Assembly (NCBI GenBank): GCA_022495005.1 | Contig: JAGYXB010000825.1 | Span: 1,674,001-1,738,000, forward strand | Direction: 5' to 3' | Source of the DNA: Rhyacophila brunnea | Lineage: Eukaryota; Arthropoda; Insecta; Trichoptera; Rhyacophilidae | Length of the DNA stretch: 64,000 nt | Shown here: positions 1-11,379 of the stretch, in pieces | How the letters are laid out: each line of letters begins with the position of its first letter | Position numbering within the stretch: position 1 is the stretch's first letter | Position numbers and translations under genes: made by a program | Notes under the pieces: model-generated | Told to the model about the DNA's origin: nothing | Database searches by the model: none | Seen by the model: only the letters and a program-made list of their open reading frames with translations

Positions 1-134
1 ACTTGTACTATGCCGTTCGCCGTATCACACTTCACAATGAAATGTTGTATCGAAAATATATGGCCGTATATTATAGACTGTCCAACCTATTTTGTCGTAT
101 AGTACTGACATAAATTGCATGTCTTAATAAAACA

Positions 135-232
135 CGGTTCTTGTCGGTTTACACTTTACAGGAAACCAGCAGCAAACAAATTTTGAAAATAGCCGGTATA
201 CTCGATTATTTGTTAGGTTAGGTTAGGTTTTC
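135..232 (+). repeat. Half copy of TTAGG-cored palindromic repeat (family F)
   Basis: The stretch containing TTTTGAAAATAGCC and GATTATTTGTTAGGTT matches one arm of the palindromic element at 40645-40843 and runs into (TTAGG)3 at about 213-229. Only one arm is present here, so this is a truncated or solo-arm copy. TTAGG is the usual arthropod telomere unit, but three units inside a dispersed repeat do not make this a telomere. Confidence 0.55.
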
Positions 233-1165
233 ATTCTTGAATTCATGAATTTTGCCAAAATCAGCTATGAAAATTGAATTAATGTTCATATTGAATCTAA
301 TAAAATTAAAGTGTCATCTCTTTCCAATAAGAAAGCTCACGGCGAGCTGTTCCACGGTGTTTTATACTTAATCGTAGACAAGTCGTTTATTTAGTTGTAT
401 TGATAAATCGACTTAAAAAATATCCTGTAAAATTGAATACAATTTATATTATCATTTTGTATAATGGAATTCTATCTTATTCTAGTAAATAATACTGACT
501 CGATTAATATATTACTACGTATGGTACGTAATAATATTAAATTTAATTACAAGTTATAAACTCACGATTGTATTATTATGTGTGTATGTATATTGTATAT
601 CCATGGCATAATAATATATATGATGTGAGTATAGATTTTGTTTTTTGATAGTTTTTTTTTTCAATAAATTCCAAGGCAAAATAATACAATTAGGAATAAA
701 TTGCTTCGACTTTCACATTACAAGAAATCCAATGTAGACGTCAAAAAATATGAACAAACACGGCGAAATTAAATCTCAAATAAAATAATACGCCAATTAT
801 TTTGTCAAAAATATTCCAGATTGAAAATAAACATAAAACAGATGACTGAATCGAAATAAAAGGCCATTTTTTTTAAACAAATAATACTCATATGTTATTG
901 TATGTGCTCAAGTCGCCTCGAGGTTTGCTTTCTCAGTGTGTACATAGGAGAAAGGTTAATGGAATTTTATTCTTGATTACTAAAATCGATACGCTGACAA
1001 AAATGAAAATATATATTGTAAAATATAATCTTCACAGAAATTTTATATTGATTTTACTCTACTCGGCATACATTATAGATTTTCTTCATATATTATATGT
1101 AGACATAAAGTATACTTATATACTGTACATACCAGGCATGCTCAACTTCAAATGTAATCTACATA
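233..1165. other. AT-rich intergenic stretch, no gene supported
   Basis: Contains homopolymer A/T runs and scattered short frames. A 105-codon frame at 892-1209 runs into the hAT element that begins at 1174, has AT-driven composition (I, L, Y, K) and no recognisable domain, so it is not called a gene. I see no repeat with a second copy in the window. Confidence 0.6.
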
Positions 1166-1173
1166 CTATACAG

Positions 1174-2040
1174 CAGCGATTTCCAAACTGGGAGGCGCGA
1201 AAAGTTTAACACAATTAATGTAGCCACAGGTTTGCAGTTTACAAATGCACACTTTATAAAACGGCCGCTAGTTATAGACGACATAAAGAAACAGTTCTAT
1301 AAAAGGTTGTTTGCAAATCTGTCTGAAAATATGGAGACTAATTTTATAATAAGTATCTCACTTCTATACTATTGTGAAACGTGCTGGCTATCTCGTGAAA
1401 AATGAAATAAAAGGGTCAAATCATAATGTTGAAATTTGAAGCAAATTTGTTTAGGAATATAAATTTGTTGTTAAGCTTGTCTGTTAAGTTGACATTTAAA
1501 AAAAATTGAGTGACTAAAATCTAAATCAATGTAAGGGCCACTAATGTATTCCTGATTTAAAAAAGACAAAGAGAAGGCATTCATAAAAAATTGGAGCTTT
1601 GGAAATCAAAATTACAAAACAAATAAGTTCGCCATGTTTCCACTTTTAAATAATTTCTGCGCCTGATATATTGAAGCAAACAAAAATCTATTTACTGAGT
1701 TCTTGGTTAAATTGCTAATGCACTTTTCACATTATTTTATTACAGTAAAAAAAAAGTCTGGCGCTGGTTTGTTTTAGGACTATTAGATATTTTAAATGTC
1801 TTTGTGCGTTGCAATTTGATGTGATACCTGTATGATGATTGATATACTTAAATGATAACTAATTTAAAAATGAATATGAATTAATAAAACCTTGTTTATT
1901 TTTATATATTTTTTTCATTATTGTATTAGGATATTGTTGACTATTTAAAAATGTGTTTATTTAATGAAATAAATGGGGGAGGCGCCAAGATTAGATTTTT
2001 TAAAAGGGATGCGTAGTAATATTAAGTTTGGAAACCACTG
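1174..2040. mobile_element. hAT-type DNA transposon copy, decayed, perfect 8-bp TSD
   Basis: The ends are inverted: left CAGCGATTTCCAAACT, right AGTTTGGAAACCACTG. The element is flanked on both sides by the identical 8-mer CTATACAG (1166-1173 and 2041-2048). An 8-bp target duplication and a CAG(T/C)G...CCAAACT terminus are hallmarks of the hAT superfamily. The 867-bp interior carries a short transposase remnant near 1585-1660 but no intact frame, so the copy is internally deleted and dead. A similar interior block (the ...GATGATTGATAT...AAATGATAA region, about 1790-1860) recurs near 27880-27955. Confidence 0.85.
1585..1663 (+). pseudogene. hAT (ZBED/SCAND3-like) transposase remnant
   Basis: Two adjoining frames separated by a +1 shift at about 1621 read K-L-E-L-W-K-x-K-L-Q-N and then N-K-F-A-M-F-P-L-L-N-N-F. 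This spacing (KLxLW, about ten residues, then FxMFP) resembles the block shared by Charlie-type hAT transposases and the domesticated ZBED5/SCAND3-like proteins, just after the zinc-finger region. Only about 26 codons are recognisable, with a frameshift, and no catalytic residues (the D, D, E of the RNase H-like fold) are visible. It lies inside the TSD-bounded hAT copy, which supports the assignment. The family resemblance is from memory of the motif and needs a protein search. Confidence 0.5.
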
Positions 2041-2048
2041 CTATACAG

Positions 2049-2530
2049 TATCAAACATGGCAGTGATCTACTACACTCTACCATTTTCATTCTTCAACTT
2101 AAACAAATCTATTAAATATGGATGAGGACACTGAAGCATTACAAATTAAACAATATCGCCTGTCTTCCATTGTCACAAATAAACAGTCAATTTCGTCGTC
2201 TCTGCGCATCGTCTAACTCTGTTCCTATTATGAAAAGTGCTTATTGCGCGATGGTAGGGAAAGGAACACGCTTGAAGCGCGGAGATTAACATAGTATTCT
2301 CTTTCTCTCACTCCTGTGGCAGGCCGTGGGTAATGAAATATAAATTAACCGATAAGACAATGTCACCCGGGCTTCTTCGTGGTTAATTTGTAAATGACTT
2401 TCACATAAGACATGTATATACATAGTAATATGAATTTAAATGACTAACAACTGGTATGTATATAGTTTACTTATTGTGAAATGCGTAAGGACTATAATAT
2501 ATATTAGAAAAATATTTATGTATATCTACC
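2049..2530. other. Intergenic, with a less AT-rich island
   Basis: The part around 2190-2390 is less AT-rich than its surroundings but has no long frame, tRNA fold or second copy in the window. Nothing else is recognised. Confidence 0.45.
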
Positions 2531-2532
2531 TA

Positions 2533-2762
2533 CCAAACGGGTTGCTAAGCAGATGAAACGGCAATGGGCCGGACATGTTGCTCGGCGAGTGGATGACCTC
2601 TGGACAAATGCCGACATACAGTGGTGCCCAAAGGACACTAAACGCCCATAGAGATGCCCTAAAACCCGTTGGAAAGACGAGCTCATAAAGTTTGTTTGAT
2701 GTACGTGGCAACGGATCTAGAAGATTGGAGAGAGCTGACCCTGGCTGATGATGATGATGACC
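2533..2762 (+). pseudogene. RTE-type non-LTR retrotransposon 3' end, decayed
   Basis: The plus strand reads A-K-Q-M-K-R-Q-W-A-G-H-V-A-R-R and later P-K-T-R-W-K-D-E-L-I-K, separated and followed by stop codons. This is the C-terminal W-A-G-H-[IV]-x-R-R ... R-W-x-D-[ED]-L tail that follows the reverse transcriptase domain of RTE/BovB-type elements. It ends in (TGA)n at 2744-2760, the usual RTE 3' microsatellite tail. The copy is strongly 5'-truncated and non-functional. It is parallel to the better copy on the minus strand at 34394-35085. Confidence 0.75.
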
Positions 2763-2769
2763 AAACGAG

Positions 2770-3717
2770 ACTTGTGTTACCTTAACTCTAAATCATTTAA
2801 GAATCGCAAAATTAACTGAATTTGACACCTGAACACATAGTTGTTTGTATATTTGGACGTGATTAGTAGTGTACCGGTTTCTTAATTGGTAAAGCATATT
2901 TCTCAGAATTTAATGGATGTTAATTAATAAATATGCTTAAAAACAAATATGTATGTTTCTGAGGTGTTCCAAATTATGTAAGTTTAAGAATCCTAATACT
3001 CATTTATTTGCCATTGCTACAAAGTATCTGAATTGTATTATCATAACTTATCATTTTTTAGCCAATTTTTCATTTAGTACATAGTTTTTGACTTTACATA
3101 AAGCAATCAGAGCTCGTCATTGGTTGGCCTGTTAATTGGTATTAGGCAATGGGGAACGATTTGTAACCAATGGTCATATTATCATTAAGGTGCAGGTAAT
3201 TATGTCAAAAACTGAAAGTATCAAAAACATCGAACCTCTTTGGGTTTTATCAAGTTTCTATATTTAGAAATGCTGAAGAAAGCAGTGGATAAAAAACATT
3301 TTGTAGAGAATGATTTTTGAAGGCTTCACAATACACAGTGGCATAAAAGTAAATTATGAACGAATAAAAATCAATCGCTCTGCAGAAATGTACTGCCCGA
3401 AAAAACTAAAGGGACCGCAACTTTCAGCAATCATTTGTTGCTTTTGACTTTATTGTCGCATATAGACTGATTCGCAACAATTACACTATGGTTTAAAAAA
3501 AATATTTTTCATCGGGATCTCATAACTGAGGATCGTGATTCAGACGATTGGCTGTCTAATGACCTTCTTCGCGGTTTTTTTTCCATCCCGCTCAATTTGA
3601 AACCTTTGGCACTCTGGATTTGGTTTGTCCATCTGGGAGCTCTTTTTCGTCCCCTCCGACCTCAAGCAACACATTATTTCTCTGAAATAATATTTAAACC
3701 CCGTTTACTTACCGCAC
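2770..3717. other. Intergenic, no gene recognised
   Basis: Mostly AT-rich. A mixed-composition patch at about 3515-3690 (more G and C, no second copy in the window) may be an old repeat, but I cannot assign it. No long frame on either strand. Confidence 0.45.
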
Positions 3718-4012
3718 CTTGTAAAAATCCAGCATAAGGCTTAGCTATCAGAAGGTCATGCCACTTCATTCTGTCCATTGCAACGTCTTGAGGCTGTGAT
3801 CGTTATTTCTCGTATCTTGAGAAATAATGAAAAAAGTTGATCTTCGTTTCTCGAGAATTTTTCAACTTGTAAAAATCCAGTATAGAGCTAGCTAGCACAA
3901 GGTTGCAATCCATTGCCACGTCTAGAGGTTGTAATCGTAATGTCTCGTATCTTAATAGGTACTAGGAAATAATGAAAAAAAAATATTTTTGTGCCTCGAG
4001 AATTTTTCTCAG
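3718..4012 (+). repeat. Two-unit direct tandem duplication, ~150-bp unit
   Basis: CTTGTAAAAATCCAG starts both units (about 3718 and 3867). Each continues through ...CCATTG(C)CACGTCT.GAGG.TGTAATCG, TCTCGTATCTT, AAATAATGAAAAAA and CTCGAGAATTTTTC. The two units differ at many positions, so the duplication is old. The second unit contains the presumed left end of the TIR element at 3923-5468. Confidence 0.65.
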
Positions 4013-5468
4013 AAATTTTTAGATTCTAATTTTTCGAGAAATCATCAATGTAAATCTCGATAATTCAAGATTTTTTACTAGGAATATATTTATTTTAATG
4101 GTATTTATATGGTATTTGTTAATTCGCGGTAGTGTTGTAAACCGTACTATAATAATATTATTATGAATGCTGTATTTCGAAAACGTTACATGTCACATTT
4201 AAAAAAAGAATGAAATAAGTTACAAAAATCTTCATCCTACTCAAATAGACAAATGTAACGTATTTTTTTTATAGTTTTTTGAAGACAACAGTTAATTAAT
4301 ACTTAATATAAAATAATATATTTTACATAAAAACTTTTCACTATTTATTTTATATAGGATTGTTTTCACTATTTTTACTAAAACACAATAGTGTCTTGCA
4401 AAGTTTTTGAAATACAGCAATAATTGGACTATACTTTTGGTCCGCGTACTATTTACAATAAAAAGGGGGTATATTACGGTAAAAATACTATAACATCCTA
4501 ATTTTTTCCGGTGAAAACTTTTGAATTTGTTTCTGGACGGAAAAAAAAACATATATCAATAAATTTTGATGCAATAAAAAATAAACATAATATCTTCTCG
4601 CGCCATAGGTAATTAATATGATTTAAAAAATATGTTTTTTCTCATAAGTCACCGACCTAATCTAGTGAATTAAACTAAGTGCGGTTTTACGGTCGATTTG
4701 TTTTTGAACGATTCCAAACATTTTGCCGACCGTGCGATTAAAGGGAAGATCATCCAAGGGGAGTACTCACCGCTCCAAGTCCATATAACTTCATACAGTA
4801 TCATACAAAGTGTATGTTCACCAGCGGAGATTTTTTGACGAATATAACGCAATATATTCGTCAGAAGATTTGAAAGGGGGCCTCGAAACAGTTCAAACCA
4901 GTGATACTATTATTGAAGTTATACTTCTTTTGTCGTGTTTAGTAGAGGGTAAATTTGAGAGCTGAGCGCGCACACCGTTACGAAAGTGCGACATGATGAA
5001 GTAAGCCGTGAACGTGATCGGGGTGTACCCGACGCGCACGTGCGAATTAGTCAGCTGTATACAATCGCAAGGTACCTAGGTACTCAGCATAACACGTGGT
5101 TATTGATAAAATCTATAGTGAAGCAGTTCATGTATTACATTTTATTTATATTTATTAATTTTTAATTTTGATTAATTGTGTAAAAATAATTTAACTGTGT
5201 ATAAATAAATATAATTTTAATTCGATTATGCTCTTTAATCAAAACTTTATTTATTACATTAAATATCTTTCTTCAATTATTTTATCGTATTTTCTACTTA
5301 TTTGTTAAATACTCGTAATTATACATATAAAAGATCTACTTTATTTAAATCGGCAAAAGAATTAATTTCCTAATAGTGAAGATTTCTCGAGAATTCTCGA
5401 GAAAATAAATGTTCTTGATTTTGAGAATTCTCGAGAAATGAAAAAAATCAAAAAATCACAACCTCTAC
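3923..5468. mobile_element. Candidate hAT-like element with TAGAGGTTGT ends
   Basis: The left end TAGAGGTTGTAATCG and the right end ATCACAACCTCTA are inverted copies. Subterminal TCTCGAGAATT / GAATTCTCGAGA palindromes sit near both ends, as in the 603-bp element at 20598-21200. The interior (about 4970-5060) is notably richer in CpG. No matching 8-bp flanks were found (GCCACGTC left, CTTGGTAT right), so the bounds are uncertain, and the left side lies in a tandem duplication. No transposase frame was found. Confidence 0.4.
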
Positions 5469-5479
5469 TTGGTATGTAA

Positions 5480-5955
5480 AGCTCAAAATAGATAATATAT
5501 TACGCTACCAACTTAACTAATGCAAGCCACTGGCGTGTAGCAGTTGTCGTTGTAGATTTTGCAGAAATGAAATTCAAAATGGTTGCATTATAATTTCGCT
5601 ACGTTTAATTCGGATTATTCAAATGTCCATAGAGAAAAAAATCAACAACCAGCTCTGACAAAGCCGAATACACATAGACTTAACTACAAGAAATATAATA
5701 TTTGCATAATGTGAAACGTATGTTTTATACTCTTTGAAATCCAAGAAATGGTTAGGATAATGCTACAAAAGAAAGAATAATATAATCTTTACAGCCATTA
5801 CTATAACCATTAGGATTTGCGATTTCAATATCACATTGTGTTGTGGACGTGAAATGGAAATTGGTTAACCACATTAAATTTATTTAATTTGTTTTCATTG
5901 ACAACTATTACATATTCTATTGCACAATATAATTGTTTGGAAGTAATATTTAAGC
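5480..5955. other. Intergenic, no gene recognised
   Basis: AT-rich sequence with no long frame and no repeat found elsewhere in the window. Confidence 0.5.
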
Positions 5956-5956
5956 G

Positions 5957-6813
5957 AGTTTATTCTATACACAGGGCTGCTTTCGGTCCGCTACGGCAGT
6001 TAAATAGGGTAGGAAAGTATCGAATTATTAACACTTATTGTGACAGTTAAAATAATTTTGTTAAAATTGTTATAATAAGTACTATTTTTTAACAGTACCT
6101 CTCTTAAGCGTCAATGACATTGAGCTACTTAACAAGCTGTTTTTTGGCGAATTTGAAAGCGGGCGATTCAGCTACTCCGATTGTGATGATGACACACAAA
6201 ACTTTCCATTCGCTGAGAAGCCATAAACCAGCGACTATTTAGACAGAACGTAGTTGCAGATCATAGACAATAGGTAATACACGTAAAAATATAGAGTAAA
6301 ACAAGCTAGCGAGTTGAAATCATAATATTGTGTTGTTGTTTACTTTTATCGGGCTCTAGCGCAACTAGCTCAACTCTAACGTAAATGAACGTAAAATGCT
6401 TGCCGAATAATTTTTCCATTTTAAAACGTCGAAACAGTAAATGTCAAAATGAGGTCTCTACCATCGCTCTACTGCGCAGACGCAGTAGGCCCACACGCCA
6501 GCGTGTAAGCACGTAAAGTTGACCGGCTTTCAACTTTTCTCGGTAGATTTTTTATAATCTGCTTGTTAGTTTGTTCGATGATGACACTGGGCGAGTTTAC
6601 AAGCAGATTGTAAATTCGTCAACAAGCGGCTCGTAAAGTAGCTCAATGTCATTGACGCTTTAGATGTGATATATTTTAGACCTAGATAGACAGTTCAGAC
6701 GGTTAACTTATTGTAATAATTTGTATTGTAATAAGTGTTAATTATTCGATACTTTCCTACCCTATTTAACTGCCGTAGCGGACCGCAAGCAGGCTTGTGT
6801 ATATAATAGACCC
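5957..6813. mobile_element. Long foldback element (family G)
   Basis: The two arms are inverted over roughly 200 bp each. The outer part is TATTCTATACACAGG...CGCTACGGCAGTTAAATAGGG, TAGGAAAGTATCGAAT, at the left, with its complement at 6725-6813. The inner part is AAGCGTCAATGACATTGAGC at 6108, with its complement at 6640-6660. The centre (about 6166-6600) is unique and less AT-rich. A diverged partial arm lies at 50297-50410, and a shorter relative with the same GGTCTATTCTAT terminus lies at 51302-51583. No transposase frame and no clear target duplication were found. Confidence 0.7.
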
Positions 6814-6819
6814 GATTGT

Positions 6820-7845
6820 ATAATGTATTGTATTAATCATATCTTCATTAAACTATATTATCTGGTATTTCCGCAACATGCAAACTAGTGGTACGATTTT
6901 AATATTGCTTCACAATATGTGAAAGCACATTATCAACATCAAAAATAATCCTATTATAATAAAGTATTACACAATTTAAGTAATATTGTATCATGACACA
7001 GGACGTCATCAAAACTATTTCATAATATAACAAAATAAAAACCTAATATGTAGGGTACACGAACTTTTGACTTTTGTATCAAGTTTCTACGTCACAGCGC
7101 TGCAAGCGCTCACACTATTACGTACCTAATGTGTTTTTACATGCTGATATCATTACGTCACATGCTCTTTGCGTGTTAACTGTTGAGAGAAAGGCTTTCA
7201 TTTCTGTTTCTTTTTCTCACAATTCTTCTACATTCGAAATAATGCTCAGCTTCTGCAAAGGTTTATGCATTTGAGTGTTAATAAAATATCGAACACGCAT
7301 TGAATTGTGGGAGAGGGGAAAGTAAATTCGGGGTGCGGGTTTTAGTTCCAGAAACGACCGTGGTGACGTAGAAGATTTGATTTGTAAAAGTCGCACTGTA
7401 CGTACAATTGACATGTAAGACTCAAATCTTCTCACTTCCGTTGAACAGTGCTACTCAAACTTTCTCATATGATGGATATTGTAATTATAGTTTTATTAAA
7501 TTCAGATAAATACAATAGGTTTGTAAAAATATTCTGATGTACATACATTAGAAAATAATGTGAATTACGAGCTTATTTTCTATTTATTACAAAACTTATA
7601 TATAGTCTTGTTATTTTGTGTTACAATGTCATATTATGTCAGATTTGCAGATTTTTGCGGACAAACATTTGCGTTGCACTATCATGGGGTAAATGCAGAA
7701 AGATCTGCATACTTATTTTTAACTTGTTATAAGGCAAAAAATACTTATTTGAATTGCCATTATATAATTTGGATACATCTCTAGTAAGGCTATGTTTAAT
7801 CGGCTTAAGCCTTTTCTACCCGAAAGTCTCATCTGCTATATTATA
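6820..7845. other. Intergenic, several short frames but none supported
   Basis: Frames of 66-74 codons at 7074-7274, 7217-7435 and 7560-7784 have no recognisable domain. The first two overlap in opposite directions. I do not call any of them a gene. Confidence 0.5.
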
Positions 7846-7849
7846 TTAT

Positions 7850-8080
7850 GTGATGTTATAGCTCGAAGAAGGGACGTCGTTGGACAAAAATGTAGTCATT
7901 CAATGATACCCAAGAGATACAAAAGGTCTGCAAGGTAGATCTAGAGGCCGCTGGATCAATGAAATGATTAAACTATGCGGAAGTACGTGACAACGCAACG
8001 CACAGGACCGAGAGAAATGAGCTTAAAGAGGCCTTGATATAGCAGTGGATAGATTCAGGCTAATGATGATGATGATAATG
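7850..8080 (+). pseudogene. RTE-type LINE 3' end, decayed
   Basis: The plus strand reads S-R-G-R-W-I-N-E-M-I-K-L-C-G-S-T-W-Q-R, then A-Q-D-R-E, then stops. This is the same tail as at 2533 and 34394: the R-W-x-[DN]-[ED]-[LM]-[VI]-K motif, G-x-T/R-W, then Q-D-R. It ends in the (TGA)n tail (about 8063-8078). It is truncated at the 5' side and lacks the reverse transcriptase domain. Confidence 0.7.
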
Positions 8081-8084
8081 CTAT

Positions 8085-8755
8085 AATTATATCAACGTCG
8101 AGTAATATCTAATATTTATAGTATATATGCAATTTTATAACAAACTCAGAATTTGGAAGAAAAACTTTCAAAAATTGTAGGTAGATAGATGGCTTCGCAA
8201 CTAATATCTGTATTTTTCAGTTTTTAGGAATTATTAAATATAACACATTTCTAAGAATCATTTAGTAATTTATCAAAGTTGCCAGAGATAAAAAGAATTG
8301 AAAAAAATAATAATCTAAAAAATCGAAAAAAAATAATGGAACAAACAAAACGCCATACTGTCATGACAAACGACCAGATAATATTTGTACTATTTTTTTG
8401 ACTATTTTTTGTAGTACTTTTCTGGAAAAATAATAGGCTCATTAGCTTGCCAAAAAAAATACATTTCGTCGGCTGCCAAAAAACAACGGGGAAGAAAATC
8501 ACAATATTATTAGAGTTGTTTGTTTTGATAAAAATAACCACTCGCGAGGAGATCTCAGTAACGATCCAACTTTAAATGTGATAAAATAATATGTTATCAT
8601 GAACTTAGGGGAGATTTTTCATAAATACAAATGTGTTTTCCTCCGCAAATACTTCATATGGACAGAATAAAAAAGTTCTTATTTTATACTTACATTATTT
8701 GCAAACCTTTTTCATATTTCGTAATGGAAATTTAATATCATTAAGCAGACTAAAC
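8085..8755. other. AT-rich intergenic, no gene supported
   Basis: A 96-codon minus-strand frame at 8251-8541 is dominated by F, S, I and N from A/T runs, with no domain. It is treated as a chance frame. Confidence 0.55.
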
Positions 8756-8759
8756 GTTA

Positions 8760-9283
8760 CAGCTGGAAGGGTGGAGGTAGGCTGTTAAGATCCGCCATAA
8801 ATAGTGCACGCTGAACTTTGTCAGTCAAACGTATTTGTTTTCATTGAACTAAGACTTCAATGTGTAGACTGTAGATAGTGTTTGTTAGTTTTTAAAATTC
8901 TGCCTAAAACAAGCCATAGTCAAACAATATTCGTTTATAAAATAAAATAATCATACATCATTTTAGAAATTTAATAGATAGATATTTTTTATCGATTATG
9001 GTTTGGTTAGGCAGGTCTTAATGAATTTTAAAAAACTAAGCAACACTATCTGTAGTATGTATTATTAGTTCAACGAAAACAAATATTATGACTGAAAACG
9101 TGTGCACTGGTTTTATACTATTATGGTTTGGTTCGGCAGGGTTTAATTAAATTTTAAAAAGTAACAAACACTATGTACACATTGTAGTCTTAGTTCAATG
9201 AAAACAAATACGTTTGACTGGAAATGCTTAGCGTGCACTATTTACGTCGGATCTCAACAGCCTACTTCCACCCCTCGCCACTG
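8760..9283. mobile_element. Foldback hAT-like MITE (family E), copy 1
   Basis: The ends are inverted over well over 100 bp: left AGGGTGGAGGTAGGCTG... CATAAATAGTGCAC, ...ACGTATTTGTTTTCATTGAA; right, the complement ending CACCCCTCGCCACTG. The interior also repeats GGTTTGGTTAGGCAGG-type segments. Other copies: 22548-23109, 40287-40976, half copies at 36211-36500 and 25333-25730. Copies 2 and 3 have near-perfect 8-bp TSDs, which places the family in hAT; here the flanking 8-mers do not match. Confidence 0.75.
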
Positions 9284-9440
9284 GTATATACAAACTCAAG
9301 TACAAGACTCAAGGGTTTCGACATTTTATCTTTGATAATTGATGTTTGAGTGTGGTTTGAGTGTGTGAACTGATGCGTCGGTCCTTGGTGACAGACGTGA
9401 TAACGAAAAGGCGCCTTGCGTAGCTGGGAGAAGTGTGGAC

Positions 9441-10004
9441 TAGGAATTGCTATACCAGGATTTCAGTATTTATCGGTACCATAATACCGGTTTTTTTAAT
9501 AAAAAAAATACCGGTATATTTGGTGTTAATAAATTAAACTTACACGTTTAACTAAAATGAGGGAAACCAACAAAAGTGAAATAATTAAACAAAATCCATT
9601 GAAAATATTTATAAAATTGTTTGCAATTATTATAATGTTATTATATTTTGTACGACAGTACGTCCAACAAGCATTGAATCTAAAATGGCTTTTTTCTGCC
9701 ACTGGACCTATTTTCGTGAAGGTAAGACCAACACTACCAGACCCCGCTTGATTTAATCTTTTTGATGGCGTTCAAATTATCAATAAATTTAAGATCTTTA
9801 TAAAAATCAGCATCTTGACATATGTATATACTTACATATTCTTATTAAGGGTTGTCATAATATTAAAGTACCAATACCAATACCAGTATTTTTATAGCTA
9901 TTTTTATTAATAGATGCTTCTGATTTTTCCTATATAATTTAATGAATACCGGTATTCAATAATAAATACTTAAATACTGGTATCGATCAATATTACAATC
10001 CCTA
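9441..10004. mobile_element. hAT-like MITE (family N), 7/8 TSD
   Basis: The left end TAGGAATTG and the right end CAATCCCTA are inverted. The flanks are GTGTGGAC (9433-9440) and GTGAGGAC (10005-10012), 7 of 8 identical. Subterminal ATACCGGTAT palindromes lie near both ends. The TAGGGATTG terminus is related to the ends at 24574, 37756 and 56632. A 64-codon frame at 9557-9751 lies inside, but I recognise nothing in it; it may be a chance frame. Confidence 0.7.
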
Positions 10005-10027
10005 GTGAGGACTATGTATCTCTTTTT

Positions 10028-10800
10028 CAAACCTGCATGTTATGTGATTCAATTCAATTCATTTATTTTTTTAACATATTGTGGACATTACAAATTATAA
10101 GTTTAAGACGTTCACAACATGACATTTAGAAACAAAGATATATAAATATAACAGTATTACATAAAAAAAGAGATATATCAGTAGATGAATTAGATATGTA
10201 CAAGGAAGTACACCGGATGAGTTAAGCAGACCCTATTTTAAGATTTTATAAAACAACATCCACCTAAACTCATTCTCACGTAGGTGGAATATATCAACAC
10301 CCGAAGCAATTTCGTTGAACATAGTTATCACTCTCCCAATTGGCATTACCAGTGGCAGGTTGGTTCTGCACCTTGGGAGAATAAACAACTGATGTGAGAC
10401 GTTGCATCTGATAAATATTAAGGATACAAACTTTGGTTTTCGTCAAATCTTAAGGACGCACTAGCACGACCACCACACAAATGCTTGAGCTGACATTGTT
10501 GTGTTTTAGTCATCGTGTGATAAACAAGAGACGAGTCACATAGAAGAGACACGCTACGTATCTCAATAAACAAGTGACGATGAAAATCGCACACGGCTTG
10601 TCTTACTGCGGTGGAATATGTTAGGGTGAATAACTAATCTCACGATTTAGTTTGAGATTCTCGAATCTCAATACATCGTCAGGTATATTGACGTTACATA
10701 TTATTCTAGATATTATAAAGCTATGAGTGTACTTATCTGTAACACGAATACCTGTAGTATTAGAGTTGTAAAAAGTTAAGAAAAGAGGATTTCTATCTAC
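10028..10800 (-). mobile_element. Unclassified LINE 3' end (family B), minus strand
   Basis: Read on the minus strand, the region reads S-G-V-D-I-F-H-L-R-E-N-E-F-R-W-M-L-F-Y-K, followed by a short 3' untranslated part (GAACGTCTTAAACTTATAA, ACAATATGTTAAAAAAATAAA). It finishes in GAATTGAATTGAAT, a CR1/Jockey-style microsatellite tail. The same segment occurs on the plus strand at 19411-19715, and a shorter, diverged one on the minus strand at 57675-58017. Stops and shifts are present upstream. The clade is not determined because no reverse transcriptase motif survives. Confidence 0.6.
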
Positions 10801-10819
10801 TTTTTAGATTTAATAAACA

Positions 10820-11037
10820 ATTTCTAGTATTCAAATGAATAATTCACAAGATTTTGAGAATGTAACATTCCATATATTGATCATACATAACTTGAAAACA
10901 CCTCAGATATATTATATACCCACTAGAAAAAATCATATTTGAAAAAAAATACGAAACTCGGCGGGATTTTAACCCCTATAACCATTGGTGTCACGCCAAT
11001 CTATGCATTAACCAATTATGCTACGAGCCTCTTATCT
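10820..11037 (-). mobile_element. tRNA-derived SINE-2, minus strand
   Basis: The minus strand carries a degenerate tRNA-like head (CTCGTAGCATAATTGGTTAA, a Pol III A-box-like block) followed by the SINE-2 tail (TTTTTTCAAA, TTTTTTCTA, ATAATATATCTGAGGTGTTTTCAAGTTATG). The B box is damaged. It faces a second copy at 11155-11370 head to head, about 120 bp away. Confidence 0.65.
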
Positions 11038-11154
11038 AATTAATACTCAATCTATCTATTAATACATATATCTATCTAATCAATACACAAAAACCAATAG
11101 TCAATAATAACGCAATTTGATAAGCATTTCATGTATAACCTACTAGTTTAAATT

Positions 11155-11370
11155 TTCGTGATTAGATAAGAAGCTCGTAGCATAATTGGTTAAAGCACAG
11201 ATTGCCTTGACACGTTATACGGGTTCAAGTCCCGTCGACTTTCGTATTTTTTTTTCAAACATGATTTTTTCTATTGGATATAATATATCTGAGGTGTTTT
11301 CAAGTTATACTTTTTAGATGTTGTGCATTCAAATAATCTGTACGGTAATCATATGTATTAAAACTGCTCC
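11155..11370 (+). mobile_element. tRNA-derived SINE-2, plus strand
   Basis: The head reads CTCGTAGCATAATTGGTTAA with a B-box-like GGGTTCAAGTCCCG, and is followed by the same tail as the minus copy just upstream (GATTTTTTCTATTGG, ATCTGAGGTGTTTTCAAGTT). The head still looks tRNA-like, but the acceptor arm does not pair and a tail follows, so it is a SINE, not a tRNA gene. Confidence 0.65.
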
Positions 11371-11379
11371 ATCTCCATT

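Noticed and set aside
892..1209. 105-codon protein gene
   Set aside because: The frame runs into the left end of a hAT element at 1174, is AT-driven in composition and has no domain.
8251..8541. 96-codon membrane-like protein
   Set aside because: Hydrophobic F/I/S content comes from A/T runs on the opposite strand; no signal, domain or second copy.
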